DNA of 64,000 nucleotides from assembly GCA_920105625.2 (NCBI GenBank), contig CAKKTE020000077.1:1779723-1843722 (forward strand). The letters are read 5' to 3'. Below are positions 29,241 to 39,941 of the stretch, one piece after another. Both the position numbers and the translations under genes were made by a program. Each line of letters starts with the position of its first letter. The stretch's first letter is position 1. The notes under the pieces are model-generated. The model saw only the letters and a list, made by a program, of their open reading frames with translations, made no database searches and was not told the DNA's origin. The DNA is from Clusia tigrina. Its lineage: Eukaryota; Arthropoda; Insecta; Diptera; Clusiidae.

Positions 29241-31053
29241 TCATAAAGTGTCATATTTCTTGTATTTCAACCAGTTAACATGTGTAACTGTCGTCGCCAA
29301 CTCACCAGTTTCTCGGGGCTTCCGTATGGTAACAATAGTGGGAGAATGATCTGAACCATACGGAAGGTATGGTAACAATAGTGGGAGAATGATCTGAAGA
29401 TAATTCTAGTGAGGCCTCAACTAGAAACATTTCGCTGGGAACGCCCTTTACCACTCCAAAATCAATAACATCTGGAGTCTTTTTTCGATCTGTTGGTCAG
29501 TAGGTTGATTGTCCGCATGAAATTACTTTTAACCTTCTTTTAGTAATTGTATCAAACAGAACACGTCCCTTTGGGGTGATTAGCCGTGATCCCCAGAAAG
29601 TATGCTTAGCGTTGTAATCACCAGCTGCCAGAAAACGTGGTCCTAGTGATTTATAAAATTTACTGTATTGACTTTCTGTGATTGAAAATCTGGGAGTAGA
29701 ATAAATCGATGAAATCACCAAATCCTGGTGGAAATTTTCGACGCAAATATTTGTTGCATGAAGGTAATCCTCACGAGTCACAGTGGCCCAAACAGGCAAT
29801 CTAGTGGGATTTAATTAATAACTCGAGTAAATGAAGAGATATTTTAATGAAAATTTAAATTTAAGGTTTTTAACGCATTCATCACTTATTCTCTAAATTT
29901 CAGTTTTCTAGGTCAACTATATATCATAGCTCCCATACAACTGATTAATACAAATTTTTGAGTTTTTAACATTTTACATTTATAAGTAATTTATTTGAAG
30001 TATACTAAGAAAAAAAACATTTATATATGTGTTAACAACTAAGTTATTATTCGGAATCTGATGAATCCGAATCAATCGAAATGTTTTTAAAATTAGTGAG
30101 CAACCCAGCTACGACACTATCTAACATTATGTCTTTTCTGGAAATATTAGATGGTTTTGATAAAGATGTTATAAGCGGATCTGATGAAATAAGTAACCCA
30201 TTCATGACATCTTGCATTGTATTAGTTCTATTGTCTCTACGGGAATTAAATTACGGGAACATTTCACCTAAAAAACGCAGAAGAGTTAAGAGTTGGTCGT
30301 AGTTGGTTATCATTTTGGATATTTTTACACCACAAGGACTCACACTTAACATAAATGGTATAATTTGCTTGAATACGATTGAATGACGTTAGTTATAGCC
30401 CAAAGATATCAGTATTTGCTCTAAAACCATATATGATAAAATACCTTACTTCTACCACATTTTTTTGCTACACATGAAAAGACGGGTCACAAACATATAA
30501 TTTTTATTTAGTACATACCTTCTCTGAATGAGAAAAAAAGATATTGACTCAATAAAATATAATTTGTTTGTAATTTGGCTCAACCAACAGAAGTCAATAA
30601 AAGTTTGCCAAATCTTTTAAGCCATGTGCTAAATATATGTTCACTTTGAAAGCTTGCAGCAGATCAGGAATGCACCTAAAAGTTAATCCAAAAGTTTTTA
30701 TAAGCTTTTAAAAGTGTTGTCAATTAAAAGAAAACAAAAAATCGGAATTTTGAAAAATTGAAATTCGACTTAAATCCCACTAGATTGCCTGTTTGGGCCA
30801 CTGTGCGAGTGTCTCCCAGAGAATAGTGTTTGAGTCGCGACTTTATAAGAATTGCCGAGCCACCACCAGCTCTTCCTCGGGGGTCCTTGGTGTCGTATAA
30901 AGTGTATCCCTTTATTGTAAAAAAGCTTCTAGACGTCAAATGTGTTTCAGAGATCAGCATTACGTCAATTTGTTTATCCAATAGGAAATATTCCAGTTCG
31001 TTTTTATGTTGGCGAATGCCGTTTGCGTTCCAGAAACAGATTTTTAGGCTCAT
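29241..31053 (-). pseudogene. Jockey-C ORF2 endonuclease, split by a DNA element
   Basis: The ATG at 31053 begins KICFWNANGIRQHKNELEY, then DVMLISETHLTSR (Glu of the active site) and GGSAILIKSRLKHYSLGDT, up to the insertion at 30805. After it, the frame resumes at 29778 with REDYLHATNICVENF, RFLAAGDYNAKHTFWGSRLI (D-x-N) and, near 29400, LSSDHSPTI. Removing the inserted element and one copy of the 5-bp duplication leaves the frame continuous, which proves the insertion. A 43-bp duplication near 29324-29409 repeats the SDH region. RT is absent. Confidence 0.88.
29779..30805. mobile_element. Transib-like DNA element (non-autonomous)
   Basis: 1,027 bp with perfect 36-bp terminal inverted repeats beginning CACAGTGGCCCAAACAGGCA and a 5-bp target duplication CGAGT (29774-29778 and 30806-30810). 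The first seven bases CACAGTG equal the V(D)J recombination-signal heptamer. CAC-starting ends with 5-bp duplications characterise the Transib superfamily, relatives of RAG1. The inside has no long transposase frame; the only sizable ORF, 30081-30302, encodes 73 residues ending KKRRRVKSWS, which I do not recognise. It interrupts the Jockey-C endonuclease precisely. The superfamily call rests on ends and duplication length only. Confidence 0.7.
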
Positions 31054-31301
31054 GGTTTGTTTAATACCGCCTGCAGCAGTGTAGATTGCATTTTCAACAT
31101 TTCCTGCATCATGCAGGTCATGTTGGTTGTAAAACTATTAACTGACTGAATTAAAGTCTCTATTAAAGCTTGAAGACTACTAAAATTAAAGCTGTGGATA
31201 TCGTTTGCTGGTAGCTCTTTTTGCACTATAGTCTGGCTAGACTTTAAAACATTTGCGTAAGAAAATTGACTGGTAGATGGTTGGGCGGACTCTGGGAAAT
31301 T

Positions 31302-32327
31302 TTAGTTAAGCAGATTCATAGGCTGAGTGGATGTAGGAATAGATTTTTTGGTCAAAGATCGATTTACGTGCGCGTAAACAGAGCAGCCCCTATAGTTGGC
31401 AGTATGGTTACCACCGCAATTCCTACATTTTTTTATTTTTGGGTCATCTTTTGGTTTGACACATTTGGCGGTACCATATAGGTCCCCACACACTACGCAA
31501 ACGGAGGGTAACTTGCAGCAAGTCTTAGTATGGCCAAATTCTTGGCAGTTCAGGCATTGAAAGGGTCCTGCACGTTTATGCGGTTCTTCTACAGTAACTC
31601 TACGGTGCAACAAATATTTTAGGTTATAAATGGGGTGAGGTTCGTTCTTCTTCAATTTCATGTCACCTGGTTCTAGTTCCACCCGAAATAGTGGTTGTGG
31701 GACTCTGCCTCTGTTTCTGATGTTTTTTTTAACTTTAAAGCCATTGATTTGCAAGCCCCCTTTACCTCTTCTGGAGCCACGCAGGAGTCAATGCCTTTTA
31801 CAACAATCTGTATACCCTTAGCGCTTTTCAGCTGGTAAGTGAAAAAATTTTTGTTTTGTTCTTCAAAATCTGACACAATTTTACGGTAATCATTTTTCTG
31901 GTTTTCCTGGATTTTCGTTTCTAAAATGTTACCACGTTTTATTGGAGTTACGTAGAATGCCTTTTTACCAAGTAATGATATTAAGTTCTTTATTGGCTCG
32001 TTAGAGTTACGCTCCCTCAAATAAGTCGGGGGTGGTTTACTCGACCTTTTCGGAGTGTTAGAATCATTCGTATCATCTTCTAGAATTGCGAGACGATTTT
32101 GGTAACTTGAAATGTCTGCATTTCCATCTTTGGGTACTTTTGCCATTGAAGCGATCTTCGAAGATTTTGGGCTTCGTCCCCGTTTTAGCACGGTTATGTA
32201 TCTGTCGAATCCCACCAGTTGTGGGGTTAGTTAGATTAATTTTTGTTGAATTTTCGTTTGCTTGTGGGGCTGGCATGACTAACTTACTTACTGGCGCAAT
32301 TGTAGTTGTAGATTCGCTGTTTAACAT
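31302..32327 (-). pseudogene. Jockey-C ORF1: gag-like RNA-binding protein
   Basis: The ATG at 32327 opens an N-terminus with low similarity to Jockey-B. Frame changes near 32210 and 31700 break it. The middle (32215-31673) has PPPTYLRERNSNEPIKN and YQLKSAKGIQIVVKGID, clearly homologous to Jockey-B ORF1. The C-terminal part (31754-31302) has NLKYLLHRRVTVEEPHKRAG and the three zinc knuckles CLNCQEFGHTKTCC, CVVCGDLYGTAKC and CRNCGGNHTANYRGC. In the first knuckle the final Cys is kept. RNA-binding role as in Jockey-B. Confidence 0.87.
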
Positions 32328-32400
32328 TAATGCAGGAGAACATGAACGAGCGTGAGAAAATGAAAAATTAAAAAATGGCTCAAATGCAACTCTGAGGAAT

Positions 32401-33886
32401 TTTAAATTTAAATAAATTAAAATTAAGTGGTATCACTAACCTTCTTAGAGTACTGACACAGGGTGAAGATATGAACAAAGAACATACAAGAAGAGACAGT
32501 TGTTATGAATGAATTTGTGCCAGTTCTGCTACTGATTGGAGTTTCTAAAATTTATGTATTAAGTGGTAAAAATACAGTGCACCCCCCTTAACTCTAACTA
32601 TCGTCATTCCTCAATTCACTTAACTTCTCAAAATAACTGAATACATACAATTGCTTTGATAATTTCTCATTGTCAATGAACCCTCAAGATCCACAAGTCG
32701 AAATATTCTAGTCGCGTTTAAGTAAAAAAATCAATTCGACAAAATAAAAAATTGTTTTCGTCGTTATTAAAGAAAGAAACACTACCTCTGTTTAATTAAA
32801 AGCATAAAGCGGTTAAATTAATTCGTTTAGCTGCATTTTAGACCTATGTATTTTAAAGATTTTTCTGAGATTATTGAAACTGTTCCTATATGTGAGAATA
32901 CTGTAAAAACGTGGAATTCTTTGTCGACCGGCAAATTTCTTAATTTTCGTCTCTGTCTGTTCCGCATTCTAATTCGTGTCTATTTAACAGATTCATTCGT
33001 CGAGTCAACTCACCATATTTCACCACATCAGAGATGCAAAAATTGGTACTTTTCTAAGTTCTCAGTTTTTAATAATTTATTTTTTCTTTTATATCGTGAA
33101 GAATTAATTACATAAGACTAAGCTCACAAGTTAAGTTTAAGTTTTAACAATGAGAAATGCAAAATTATTGCACATTATTTGTTGCGAAATAAACAATTTC
33201 GCGGAATTTTAAGAAATGGTTTAATAATTTAATGTCTAGGTGAACGCCCCTTGAGCTGAGTTTATTCTTACATAAAGTTATATCTATATATACATAAAAT
33301 ATGTTTTATATATACATACTCGTATATAAAATAATCGAGTTGTTCGCAGTTTTCTTGTCTCCACTTTGTCGCAGTGGCTATGCCCATTCAAATAGCCATT
33401 CTCATTGTCTATCGTCATGGCCAAAGCCGAAGTAAATAAATTAGGTTTGTCTTCACAACGGATTTAAGTGTTTAAATTAAATGAAATAAATTAATATACA
33501 CTCTGTATCGTAAACAATTCATTAAGAAAATACACAAAAGTAAAAGAAAACAGGAAAATAACGAAATTTCCCGATTCTACTTTCTTTTTTTTACAAACAA
33601 AATTATCAACATTTGGATTCATCAGCTATTTGTGTATGGTACATTTTTAAGAGACTTATGAGAACAATCCAATCAAATATTTTTAACACATTGCTTATTG
33701 ATAATTATAATTGTACATTCCGTCCGAAAATATATATTATTTTGCATTACTCTATTTTTCTTGTATAAACCATTTCAATTACTATTGTTCCTACAATTGT
33801 AAACTAAATGCTTAATTTTAAACAATTTCTTTCTCTTGATATGAGGTGATGTGTTCTGAAATTTATTTCAGAACCATTGTGTATAT
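32401..33886. other. AT-rich spacer between Jockey-C and the CsRn1-type element
   Basis: About 1.5 kb with no recognisable protein, repeat array or RNA. The longest open frame (32846-33115, 89 residues) has no motif that I know. The stretch 33290-33440 has a TATATA-rich lead followed by TTGTTCGCAGTTTTCTTGTC, which could be a scrap of an LTR, but I cannot pair it with anything in the window. Confidence 0.5.
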
Positions 33887-34169
33887 TTGGGTTACGCTCG
33901 GGTGTAGCGTATCCAATAAAAAAACAATTATTAATATGAAAGAAATATATAAAATTTATTTAAAATATCACCACGATGTCTGGGATAGCCACAGATGTGA
34001 GAGCGTGTGCACGGCTCCAGCGCTGCGAAAGGAAAGAAAGAATGGAAAAGCCGGAAACACGAAGTGTGTTGCTCAGCAGCGAACACAGGCCAGCAGGATG
34101 GCGCGCGGAACTAACGCCTGCTTGCGCCGGCGTACCCGACAACTAGGTGGGGGTAGTGGTGTCGCCACA
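33887..34169 (-). repeat. CsRn1-type 3' LTR (left in window)
   Basis: 283 bp, matching 52450-52778 but lacking an internal block of about 46 bases (the TTCCGGGCCTCCCATAAACA segment). It ends TGTCGCCACA on the + strand. The polypurine side of the element, on the right, reads as GGGGGAGG on the minus strand at about 34177-34184. Confidence 0.88.
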
Positions 34170-35824
34170 GGTATTCCTCCCCCAGTGATCGGCGCAGGAG
34201 GCGCGGAGAACGATACGCGTTTCGTCGGTCGACTCCCCGGCTGTGGTGAATGTTGGTCCCCTGAGCGGGGCGGTGGTTGACTCCTCAGATGACTCCTTGG
34301 ATGGATCGCTGGCGGGTCATTTGTCGCTGACGATGACGACGGTTGCGGCGATGGCGATCGGGATGGCGATGATGATCGGGATGGCGCTGATGATCGGGAT
34401 GCCTGCAGCGATGGCGACGATGTTGAGTCACTCATTTCGAGGTGGGCCGGCTTCAAGCAGTCCGTAGAGATGGCTTTCTCGACGCCGTTCAAGTCGATGA
34501 TGAAGCTCTTGTCGTTGACCCGGCGAATTACCTTATGGGGGCCCGTATATGGCGGCTCGAGTGGCCTCCGGATTTTGTCCAGCTTGCAGAATACGTGCGT
34601 GCAGGTGCGCAATTCTTTGAAGACGAACGGCTTCTGTCTCGAGTGGTTGGACGCTGGTACTGGCTTGATCGCTTTTACCAGCTTGCGCAACTGCTCGATG
34701 AAAACCGGTTGGGTGGTAGGGTCGTTTTGTTGTCCGAAGAATTCCCCCGGCAGGCGTAGTTGGGTGCCGAAGAGCATCTCGGCTGGAGTTGCTTTGAGGT
34801 CCTCTTTGTACGCCGTCCGCATCCCCAATAGCACTGTTGGCAAGGCGTCTGGCCATGGTGTGTCTGGACTGCACATCAAGGCCGCTTTTAGTGTGCGGTG
34901 TAGTCTCTCCACCAAGCCGCTTGATTGTGGGTGGTAAGGAGTTGTGTGAACATGGTTAGCACCCGTCATTTTCGCGAGAGCCGTGAATAGCTCCCCTTCG
35001 AATTGACCCCCCTGGTCGGAGGTGATGGTGAGTGGCGTGCCGAAAGCGCAGACCCAACTGTGGAAGAACGCTCGTGCGACGGTCACAGCTCGAATGTCCG
35101 GGAGTGGTACAGACACAGGCCATCGGGAAAAGCGGTCGATGATGGTCAGGCAGTGCGACAGTCCTCTCACCAGCGGTAGCTTAATCAGGTCAACATGAAC
35201 GTGGCAGAACCTGTCATCTGTCTCCCCGAAGCTTTGCAACTCGGCGCGGTTGTGGCGATGGACCTTCGCGCGTTGACATGGTTGGCATTCACGGGCCCAG
35301 CGGAGCGCGTCCTTGCGCATGCTTGGCCAGAAGTATTTGGCCACCAGATGTTTCGCCGTTGCTCGACCACTCGGGTGGGATGATCCGTGTACGATGCCCA
35401 ACGCCGTTCGATGCAGGTTGGATGGCAAATAGGGCCGTGTCGCCCCATCGGTAACCGGACAGTAGATCTCGCTGTTGTTGAAAGCGAGACGATCCAGTTG
35501 GATATGCGGATTCTCCAGCAGGTGAGGCAGCTCTACGTCAGAGGCTTGCTCCAGGCTGATACTGGCTTCGTCAAGGATGGAAGGCATCGAGACGGTACAG
35601 GTTCGCGAAAGTGCGTCTGCCACAATGTTTTCTCCCCCGGGAACGTACACAAATCGTGTGTTGAACTGGAGGATGTAGTCCAGGTGTCCGCTCTGCCTCG
35701 GCGTTGCTTTGTCCAAGCGTTGTTGTGCGGCGTAGGCGAGCGGCTTGTGGTCCGTGTGGATTGTGAAGGCGTGTGCCTCCAGGATCCTCCTGAAGTGCCT
35801 GACTGCGGCATACACCGCGAGCAA
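34073..35824 (-). CDS. CsRn1-type RNase H C-terminal part and integrase
   Basis: A long open frame of 583 residues. It begins inside RNase H (LAVYAAVRHFRRILEAHAFT, then IHTDHKPLAYA with the catalytic Asp). Next comes the zinc-binding domain (HGSSHPSGRATAKHL...CQPCQRAK), then the core with HVDLIKLPLV (first Asp), ITSDQGGQFEGELF (second Asp) and YHPQSSGLVERLHRTLKAAL (Glu). After the C-terminal domain (PPYTGPHKVIRRVNDKSFII) there is a Ser/Pro/Arg-rich tail that runs into the LTR. The integrase looks intact, but the upstream pol frame is broken by a minisatellite and by the nested element, so it cannot be made as part of Pol. Confidence 0.87.
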   Translation of the reverse strand: MLAVYAAVRHFRRILEAHAFTIHTDHKPLAYAAQQRLDKATPRQSGHLDYILQFNTRFVYVPGGENIVADALSRTCTVSMPSILDEASISLEQASDVELPHLLENPHIQLDRLAFNNSEIYCPVTDGATRPYLPSNLHRTALGIVHGSSHPSGRATAKHLVAKYFWPSMRKDALRWARECQPCQRAKVHRHNRAELQSFGETDDRFCHVHVDLIKLPLVRGLSHCLTIIDRFSRWPVSVPLPDIRAVTVARAFFHSWVCAFGTPLTITSDQGGQFEGELFTALAKMTGANHVHTTPYHPQSSGLVERLHRTLKAALMCSPDTPWPDALPTVLLGMRTAYKEDLKATPAEMLFGTQLRLPGEFFGQQNDPTTQPVFIEQLRKLVKAIKPVPASNHSRQKPFVFKELRTCTHVFCKLDKIRRPLEPPYTGPHKVIRRVNDKSFIIDLNGVEKAISTDCLKPAHLEMSDSTSSPSLQASRSSAPSRSSSPSRSPSPQPSSSSATNDPPAIHPRSHLRSQPPPRSGDQHSPQPGSRPTKRVSFSAPPAPITGGGIPVATPLPPPSCRVRRRKQALVPRAILLACVRC

Positions 35825-36369
35825 CTCCCTGTCGTAGGCGCTGTAGCGAGTTTCTGGGGGATTGAGCTTTCTAGAGAAGAACCCCAGAGGCTTCCAGGTC
35901 CCATCGGGTTGCTCTTGGTTGAGCTCCGCTCCGATGGCGGTGCTCGATGTAGAGAGCGTAGAGAGCGAGAGCGTAGAGAGCGAGAGCGTCGGTGTAGAGA
36001 GCGATTGGCGCGGTAGGCGAGAGGAAAGCTGAATCTGCAGCTGCTGCGATACTCGCCTTGCACTGCTGGAATGCCTGCTCCGTCGTCCAGCTAATCGCCG
36101 CCTTCTTCTTCGTTAGGTTCCTCAGAAGCTCGTTGAGCGGGGCCTGTAGTTCCGCGGCGTGCGGTATACACCTGCGGTAGTAATTAACCATACCCAGGAA
36201 ACGGTCAGCTGGGTAGAGTCTGTCGGGCTTGGAAAGGCGTCGATCGCTTCGATCTTTGGGCGCGGGGGCCTGAACCCCTCTTTCGAGACTCGGTACCCAG
36301 CGAATGTAACTTCCTGGGCACCGAGTTGGCATTTGCCCAAGTTGATGCGTAGGTTCGCCGCTCTCAGCG
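35825..36369 (-). pseudogene. CsRn1-type RT end and RNase H start, broken by a minisatellite
   Basis: From the nested-element border leftward: NLGKCQLGAQEVTFAGYRVS (RT end), DRLYPADRFLGMVNYYRRCIP and APLNELLRN (thumb and connection), WTTEQAFQQCKASIAAA, and PIALYTDA. The last is the start of the RNase H catalytic Asp motif (normally LYTDAS...ALGA). It dissolves into ALALYALALYAL from a (GTAGAGAGCGAGAGC)n array at 35949-36003, and the following frame is shifted. The part of RT with YVDD is on the other side of the nested element, at about 50330. Confidence 0.8.
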
Positions 36370-36373
36370 TCTC

Positions 36374-36849
36374 TGTTGTGAGTTAGAATCAAGCTACTTA
36401 CGCGTAGTTGACTCACAGCACCGGCTCCCATTAAACTCATTAAGAATGCACATATTTTTAGGGTGCAAATATTGTAAATGAGTAGTATTTATGCACTAAT
36501 TATGATGTAAACTTTTAGGGTGTCACAGTTCCGCAGTCAAGCTGACGAGGGGCATTTAGAATGCACCGACGACACTTCTACTTGCAGTAGGTCAGTGGGC
36601 TTGAGCAACTGACACCAAATAACAATTGCGTAACTGGAACACCAGAAAAGTCAAGACGTAGACTGAAATGTTTATTGGTAAATAGTATATAAGAACTAGT
36701 ATTTTTAAGAATAAAGCTCTCTTGTGTTTTGAAACCGAAAAGTGGTAGTGTTTGAATTCTATGTTAGGGCTCTTGATTTTTCAGCCTCGCGCCCGAAAAC
36801 GGCGACAGGACGTCGCTCTCGCCGACAAGCAGACACGAGGACCCCAACA
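36374..36849 (+). repeat. Nested gypsy 5' LTR
   Basis: 476 bp, begins TGTTGTGAGT and ends CCCCAACA. It has a TATATAAGAA box at about 36687-36696 and AATAAAGCTC at about 36712-36721, so promoter and poly(A) signal sit close together, as is usual in an R region. Confidence 0.95.
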
Positions 36850-36852
36850 TTT

Positions 36853-36869
36853 TGGCGCAGCCGGTAGGG
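36853..36869 (+). promoter_or_regulatory. Nested gypsy primer-binding site
   Basis: TGGCGCAGCCGGTAGGG lies 3 bases after the LTR. It resembles the TGGCGCAGTCGGTAGG site (tRNA-Ser type) of 17.6/297-like elements. A second copy is at 39945-39961 through the tandem duplication. Confidence 0.7.
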
Positions 36870-37751
36870 TTAGGTGACAATAGGTCGATTCAAAAGGAAA
36901 ATTTTTTACTTACGGTCAGATTGTATAGTGTTGTTCCACTGAGATTAGGCTCATACTTTTTAATACATTTTGTTTCAGCATTCTCGGGGAATGTGGGACG
37001 TGTCTGTTTATTCACGGATTTTGCGTTATTGAATTGCGAACTTGTGTATACCGGTTGGTTTGGTTCGGAAAGAACGTGCCACGGTATAGGGTTCGTACGG
37101 TTATGATAGGGGATTTGTGTTTGTTTGTCGGTAGGGACATTTATACGATTCAATTTATATTGTTTTGAAATGAAAATAAAGATTGATTTAAATATTTGGC
37201 ATTTTGAATCTAGGGTATTAGGTGAAGAGGTGCAGGCAACATGTGTTGTTGCATTAAAGTTTTTTGTAGTTCGGAAACTACAATTTGCGTAGCAATGTTG
37301 AAGATAACAGCTAAATGCTGCTATTATGTGGCGCATACTTTACGGGTCTATTTTTAAACATGGATTCAAATTTCCGGGAATGAATCAAGACACTTTTGCC
37401 GGTAAAGCAAATTTCGGTTTTTACAAACATATGGCCTTTTTTATGGATTTTTGGGAGTATTAAGGATGGTGAGAGGAAAACAAGGAGTATTTGTGAGGAA
37501 GTCAAGGACCACTTTGCATTGATGGAAGGACTTAATGGACGCCGGTAGGTAGCGGAACTTTGTGATGGAAAACAAGTATAGCAGAATATGTATATAAATA
37601 TAGAATTTACGGTGGAATGGTTTTTTTTTAAATTGGTATTTATCAATAAGTAAGATGGAATAAAATATTGGGATAAGTTAATAACAAGTTTTATCAATTA
37701 TTGGATTTTCATTTGTAATTGGGATACGACATCTGTTCTGGCATTTGGGAT
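36870..37751 (+). other. Leader of the nested gypsy (copy 1)
   Basis: About 880 bases between primer site and gag. No protein is recognisable; open frames on both strands here (also at 39962-40843 in copy 2) have no motif. The leader would hold packaging signals. Confidence 0.6.
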
Positions 37752-39608
37752 ATGACGAAGGAAGCGCAAGGATTACTGCTGAGACAGGAACAAATTGGCG
37801 AAACGATTGAAAAGCTGGTCCGTAACTTTAAGAAAGACGGCAGGTTACGTAAAGACAACGTGTATTACCGCAAGCGAATAGCACAGTTTGCAAGATCTGG
37901 GGAGAGAGTTCAACAATAATCACGGACTGTTGTTACCTCACGCAGTTGAGTACGGCAAGGGAAAATATTTTGCGGAAAAATATGCAGACTACATAAATAG
38001 TCTGGTCAACGAATGGGCAGATACATTTAGTTCTGAATTAGAAGGACTAGGGCAACAAACAGTGAGTTTGGTTTCGCCAGACGAGGAAGTAAGGAACAGA
38101 TTAAAATCAATACAGTCAGAGGTGAAACTGTTTACTGGGAAAATAGTTGACCAGTTCGAAGCGAGTACAAGCAGGGAAGAAGCTCAGGAATTGTGGAGGC
38201 AGGCGAACGCCGGAGGCGCTGTGTCACCATTAGAAGTAGCGGATCAAGCCTTGACGGCAATCCAAAAAAGGACAGAAGAAAAGTTGTTCAAATTTCATGA
38301 GAAAACAGAAGATTTGAGAGCACAAAAAGAGTATCTTGAGAATAAGGTAAAGGAACTTTCTCAGAGATTGTCGGAAACAGAGGAAGCAGCAGCGCTGTTG
38401 GAGAAGGAGTGTGCAGGATTGAAAAGAGGACGGGCGACCAATAGCAACCCACATAGAAAGGAGAGATCAAAATCAGCATCGGCTGGATTTACACAGACAG
38501 TGTTGACATTGCCTCCCGAAGTTCGCTGGCCGGAGTATTTAACTCCGGAAGGGATAGGTCGTGTGGTAAAGCCTAGATTAGTATTGACTGGAGAAAGTGA
38601 AGCGGGATTTTTGTTTGGAGCATCTGAAATCGGGGTCGAGCCTTTTTCTCCAGAACGTCCGGTAACTAATAAAAATAAGGGATATACGCCAAAAGAGCCA
38701 GAAGCAGTAACGGTACAGGACAGGCCCAATACTGTGGGCAGTATTTCGCCTGTACGAACAAACGATCGAAGACTAATTAGTTTGAGTCCGTCATTAGTCA
38801 ATTACCTCTCAGATCCGGGAGAAGTGAATCTAGGAACCACCCACAAAGATAGCGCTCAAGTTTTACCGGTCATAAGTAAAACAAAAATACGTAAAATGGG
38901 TATAGAGGAGATTTCAAAGACCGTGTCTAGGCTAGTACCTGTGTTTACTGGTGCTGCTTCAGAAGATTTAAGATCCGAACTCAGTAGGTTCATTCAAGGT
39001 TGTGAACTTGCAAAGCGAAGCATAGGCCCTGATGTGTTGCAGGACTTCTTTGACTGTATTAAGCAAAGGTTATTTGGAGATGCGTACAACCTTGTGCTGC
39101 CAAAACAATTCGCCAGTGTGAATGAACTTTACGGCATTCTGAAGAGAACTTATCTAAAGGAGAGAACTCTGGAAGACATATCCCAAGAAATTAGAATCGG
39201 GAAACAACTGGCAGGGGAAGACATACGCGCCTTTGCCAGGCGTTTGGAGTCACTTCGGATGATGGCCCAAGAAGTAATCAAGAATAAGTACGATGGCGTT
39301 GGTGATACCGCGTTATTATACGAAGTTCACAAGTCGGTGTTAACGACTTTCGTAGTGGGGCTCCGCAACTCCGCTCTAAAGATTCATATGCTGAATAGCA
39401 AAACAGGAAATCTGGAGGAGTTGGTAGAAGAAGCAATTATAGCACAAGTCCTTGTGGAACGGAGTACGACCGGTTTGGGGGAGATATATATGTTTGAAAA
39501 TAGACAGGACAGTTTAACTGCCGCTGTCATGGATAGAGAAGGAATTAATTCCGTCCCAAACGTGTACAGAGGAGCGTATAATCCCGGTGTCTCCGACAGC
39601 AGAGCCAC
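37752..39608 (+). pseudogene. Gypsy gag, copy 1, truncated and frameshifted
   Basis: ATG at 37752 (MTKEAQGLLLRQEQIG). An extra T at about 37889 shifts the frame; the rest is open from 37888. The N-terminal part is a coiled-coil-like segment (KVKELSQRLSETEEAAALLE). The capsid-like core has VPVFTGAASEDLRSELSRF and GEDIRAFARRLESLRMMAQE. The copy is cut at AGCAGAGCCAC, where the duplicated LTR begins, so the zinc knuckles are missing. Unlike copy 2 it reads through the ISKTKIRKMGIEE region. Gag would form the particle shell. Confidence 0.87.
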
Positions 39609-39941
39609 AGGGTGTCACAGTTCCGCAGTCAAGCTGACGAGGGGCATTTAGAATGCACCGACGACACTTCTACTTGCAGTAGGTCAGTGGGCTTGAGCAA
39701 CTGACACCAAATAACAATTGCGTAACTGGAACACCAGAAAAGTCAAGACGTAGACTGAAATGTTTATTGGTAAATAGTATATAAGAACTAGTATTTTTAA
39801 GAATAAAGCTCTCTTGTGTTTTGAAACCGAAAAGTGGTAGTGTTTGAATTCTATGTTAGGGCTCTTGATTTTTCAGCCTCGCGCCCGAAAACGGCGACAG
39901 GACGTCGCTCTCGCCGACAAGCAGACACGAGGACCCCAACA
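39609..39941 (+). repeat. Internal, partial LTR made by the duplication
   Basis: The last 333 bases of the LTR, including the TATA box and AATAAA signal, repeated between gag copies and joined directly to the end of gag copy 1. A primer-binding site follows at 39945. It may act as a promoter or as a premature poly(A) site. Confidence 0.93.

Larger units (their letters stand above)
29241..32400 (-). mobile_element. Jockey-C: Jockey-type LINE, 3' part missing
   Basis: Minus-strand relative of Jockey-B. ORF1 (32327-31302) and the ORF2 endonuclease (31053-29241) are present, but the RT and 3' tail are missing: the sequence stops within the endonuclease-RT linker and passes directly into Copia gag. 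LINEs are usually truncated at the 5' end, so the loss of the 3' side points to a later deletion or rearrangement. It hosts the Transib-like element (29779-30805) and a 43-bp direct duplication (29324 and 29367). The 5' end near 32400 is approximate. Confidence 0.82.

Noticed and set aside
32846..33115. 89-residue open frame as a host or viral gene
   Set aside because: No motif, ordinary length for AT-rich DNA, and no neighbouring gene to support it.
34442..36016. Long plus-strand open frames across the CsRn1 pol region
   Set aside because: They are antisense shadows of the RNase H-integrase gene; the GC-rich coding strand leaves the complement open. No motif is present.
36890..37697. Two minus-strand open frames of 128-148 residues, repeated at 39982-40789
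   Set aside because: They lie in the leader of the nested gypsy, on the wrong strand, and appear twice only because of the tandem duplication.
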